A stretch of 64,000 nt of DNA from Demequina pelophila (GTDB lineage Bacteria; Actinomycetota; Actinomycetes; Actinomycetales; Demequinaceae): positions 305,913 to 369,912 of the forward strand of contig NZ_BBLY01000005.1 in NCBI RefSeq assembly GCF_000971175.1. The letters are read 5' to 3'. The notes beneath the pieces were generated by a model. The model made no database searches. It was not told the DNA's origin and worked only from the letters and a program-made list of their open reading frames with translations. This document shows positions 63,711 through 64,000 of the stretch, piece after piece (position 1 is the stretch's first letter; every line of letters begins with the position of its first letter). Both the position numbers and the translations under genes were made by a program.

Positions 63711-64000
63711 ATGCTTCGAGTACTGCCGCTCATCCTGTATTTGGCGCTGGTCGTCTACGCCATGTCGGATGCGATGCAGCGGCCGGAGAAGGAGCCGTAC
63801 GGCCTGCCCAAGTGGGGCTGGGCCGCGATCATCCTGCTGCTGCCCATCCTGGGCGCCGTCGCCTGGATCGTCATCAGCCGCATGAAGCCCGACCACGGGC
63901 CGCAGCCGCGCCGCCAGCCCATCGCTCCGGACGACGATCCCGAGTACCTCGCCTGGCTGCGCGAGCAGTCCCGCCGCCGCAAGGGCACGGGCGAGAGCCA
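63711..64000 (+). CDS. PLDc_N-domain membrane protein (3' end beyond window)
   Basis: The visible 96 residues start MLRVLPLILYLALVVYAMSDAMQ, then KEPYGLPKWGWAAIILLLPILGAVAWIVISR, matching the phospholipase D N-terminal (PLDc_N) two-helix domain common as a stand-alone small protein in actinobacteria. A hydrophilic DDDPEYLAWLREQSRRR tail follows. Runs off the right edge. Confidence 0.85.
   Translation, partial: MLRVLPLILYLALVVYAMSDAMQRPEKEPYGLPKWGWAAIILLLPILGAVAWIVISRMKPDHGPQPRRQPIAPDDDPEYLAWLREQSRRRKGTGES

Overview
The window is about 72% G+C, uses many GTG starts, and has tightly packed operons joined by ATGA/GTGA overlaps. Together with menaquinone (not ubiquinone) genes, a type-II polyprenyl synthase, the tRNA-Thr/tRNA-Met/rpmG/hadA/hadB block and actinobacterial families (DUF222-HNH, DUF4229, DUF2510, DUF3048), this points to a chromosomal segment of a high-GC actinobacterium. 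A Micrococcales relative is likely; the genus cannot be fixed from sequence alone. No rRNA, CRISPR array, prophage or insertion sequence was seen.

Layout. 1-7,480: the end of an ABC permease gene, then a leftward block with murB, two transporters, hadB, hadA, rpmG, tRNA-Met and tRNA-Thr. 7,600-14,650: an AlkZ/YcaQ-type glycosylase-like protein, two tandem sugar:proton symporter paralogues with duplicated promoters, tRNA-Tyr, yajQ, a small membrane protein and an isochorismatase-fold hydrolase. 14,700-21,460: htpX, a ferredoxin-NADP reductase, an unusual TPR/nucleotidyltransferase (DUF4037) + DUF4125 pair, and a PLD-like protein. 21,570-28,400: a cysteine-containing leader peptide followed by an assimilatory sulfur operon (sulfite reductase, cysH, cysD, cysN, ATPase and permease of an SsuBC-type importer). 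28,560-30,120: GNAT and RarD genes.

30,300-48,450 is one leftward respiratory operon: a geranylgeranyl-reductase-family flavoprotein, nuoA to nuoN (complete 14-subunit complex I) and a polyprenyl diphosphate synthase. 48,590-63,370 is mainly menaquinone biosynthesis (menF fused to a methyltransferase, menD, menC, menB, menE, menA), interrupted by an alditol-oxidase-like flavoprotein, a DUF222-HNH protein, a VapBC-type module, a transglutaminase-like protein, a sirtuin and a DUF3048 lipoprotein. Complex I, the menaquinone ring genes and the prenyl chain synthase form one functional theme: building the quinone and reducing it.

The most unusual non-genic signal is the 10-mer GGGACGATGC (either strand). 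I count 22 exact copies, 12 of them intergenic, often paired as inverted or direct repeats. Chance expectation at this composition is below one. Two other striking items are a ~136-bp nested-palindrome element present twice with compensatory base changes, and a family of genes with a TANNNT box exactly 6-8 nt before the start codon (predicted leaderless transcripts), which I used to choose starts.
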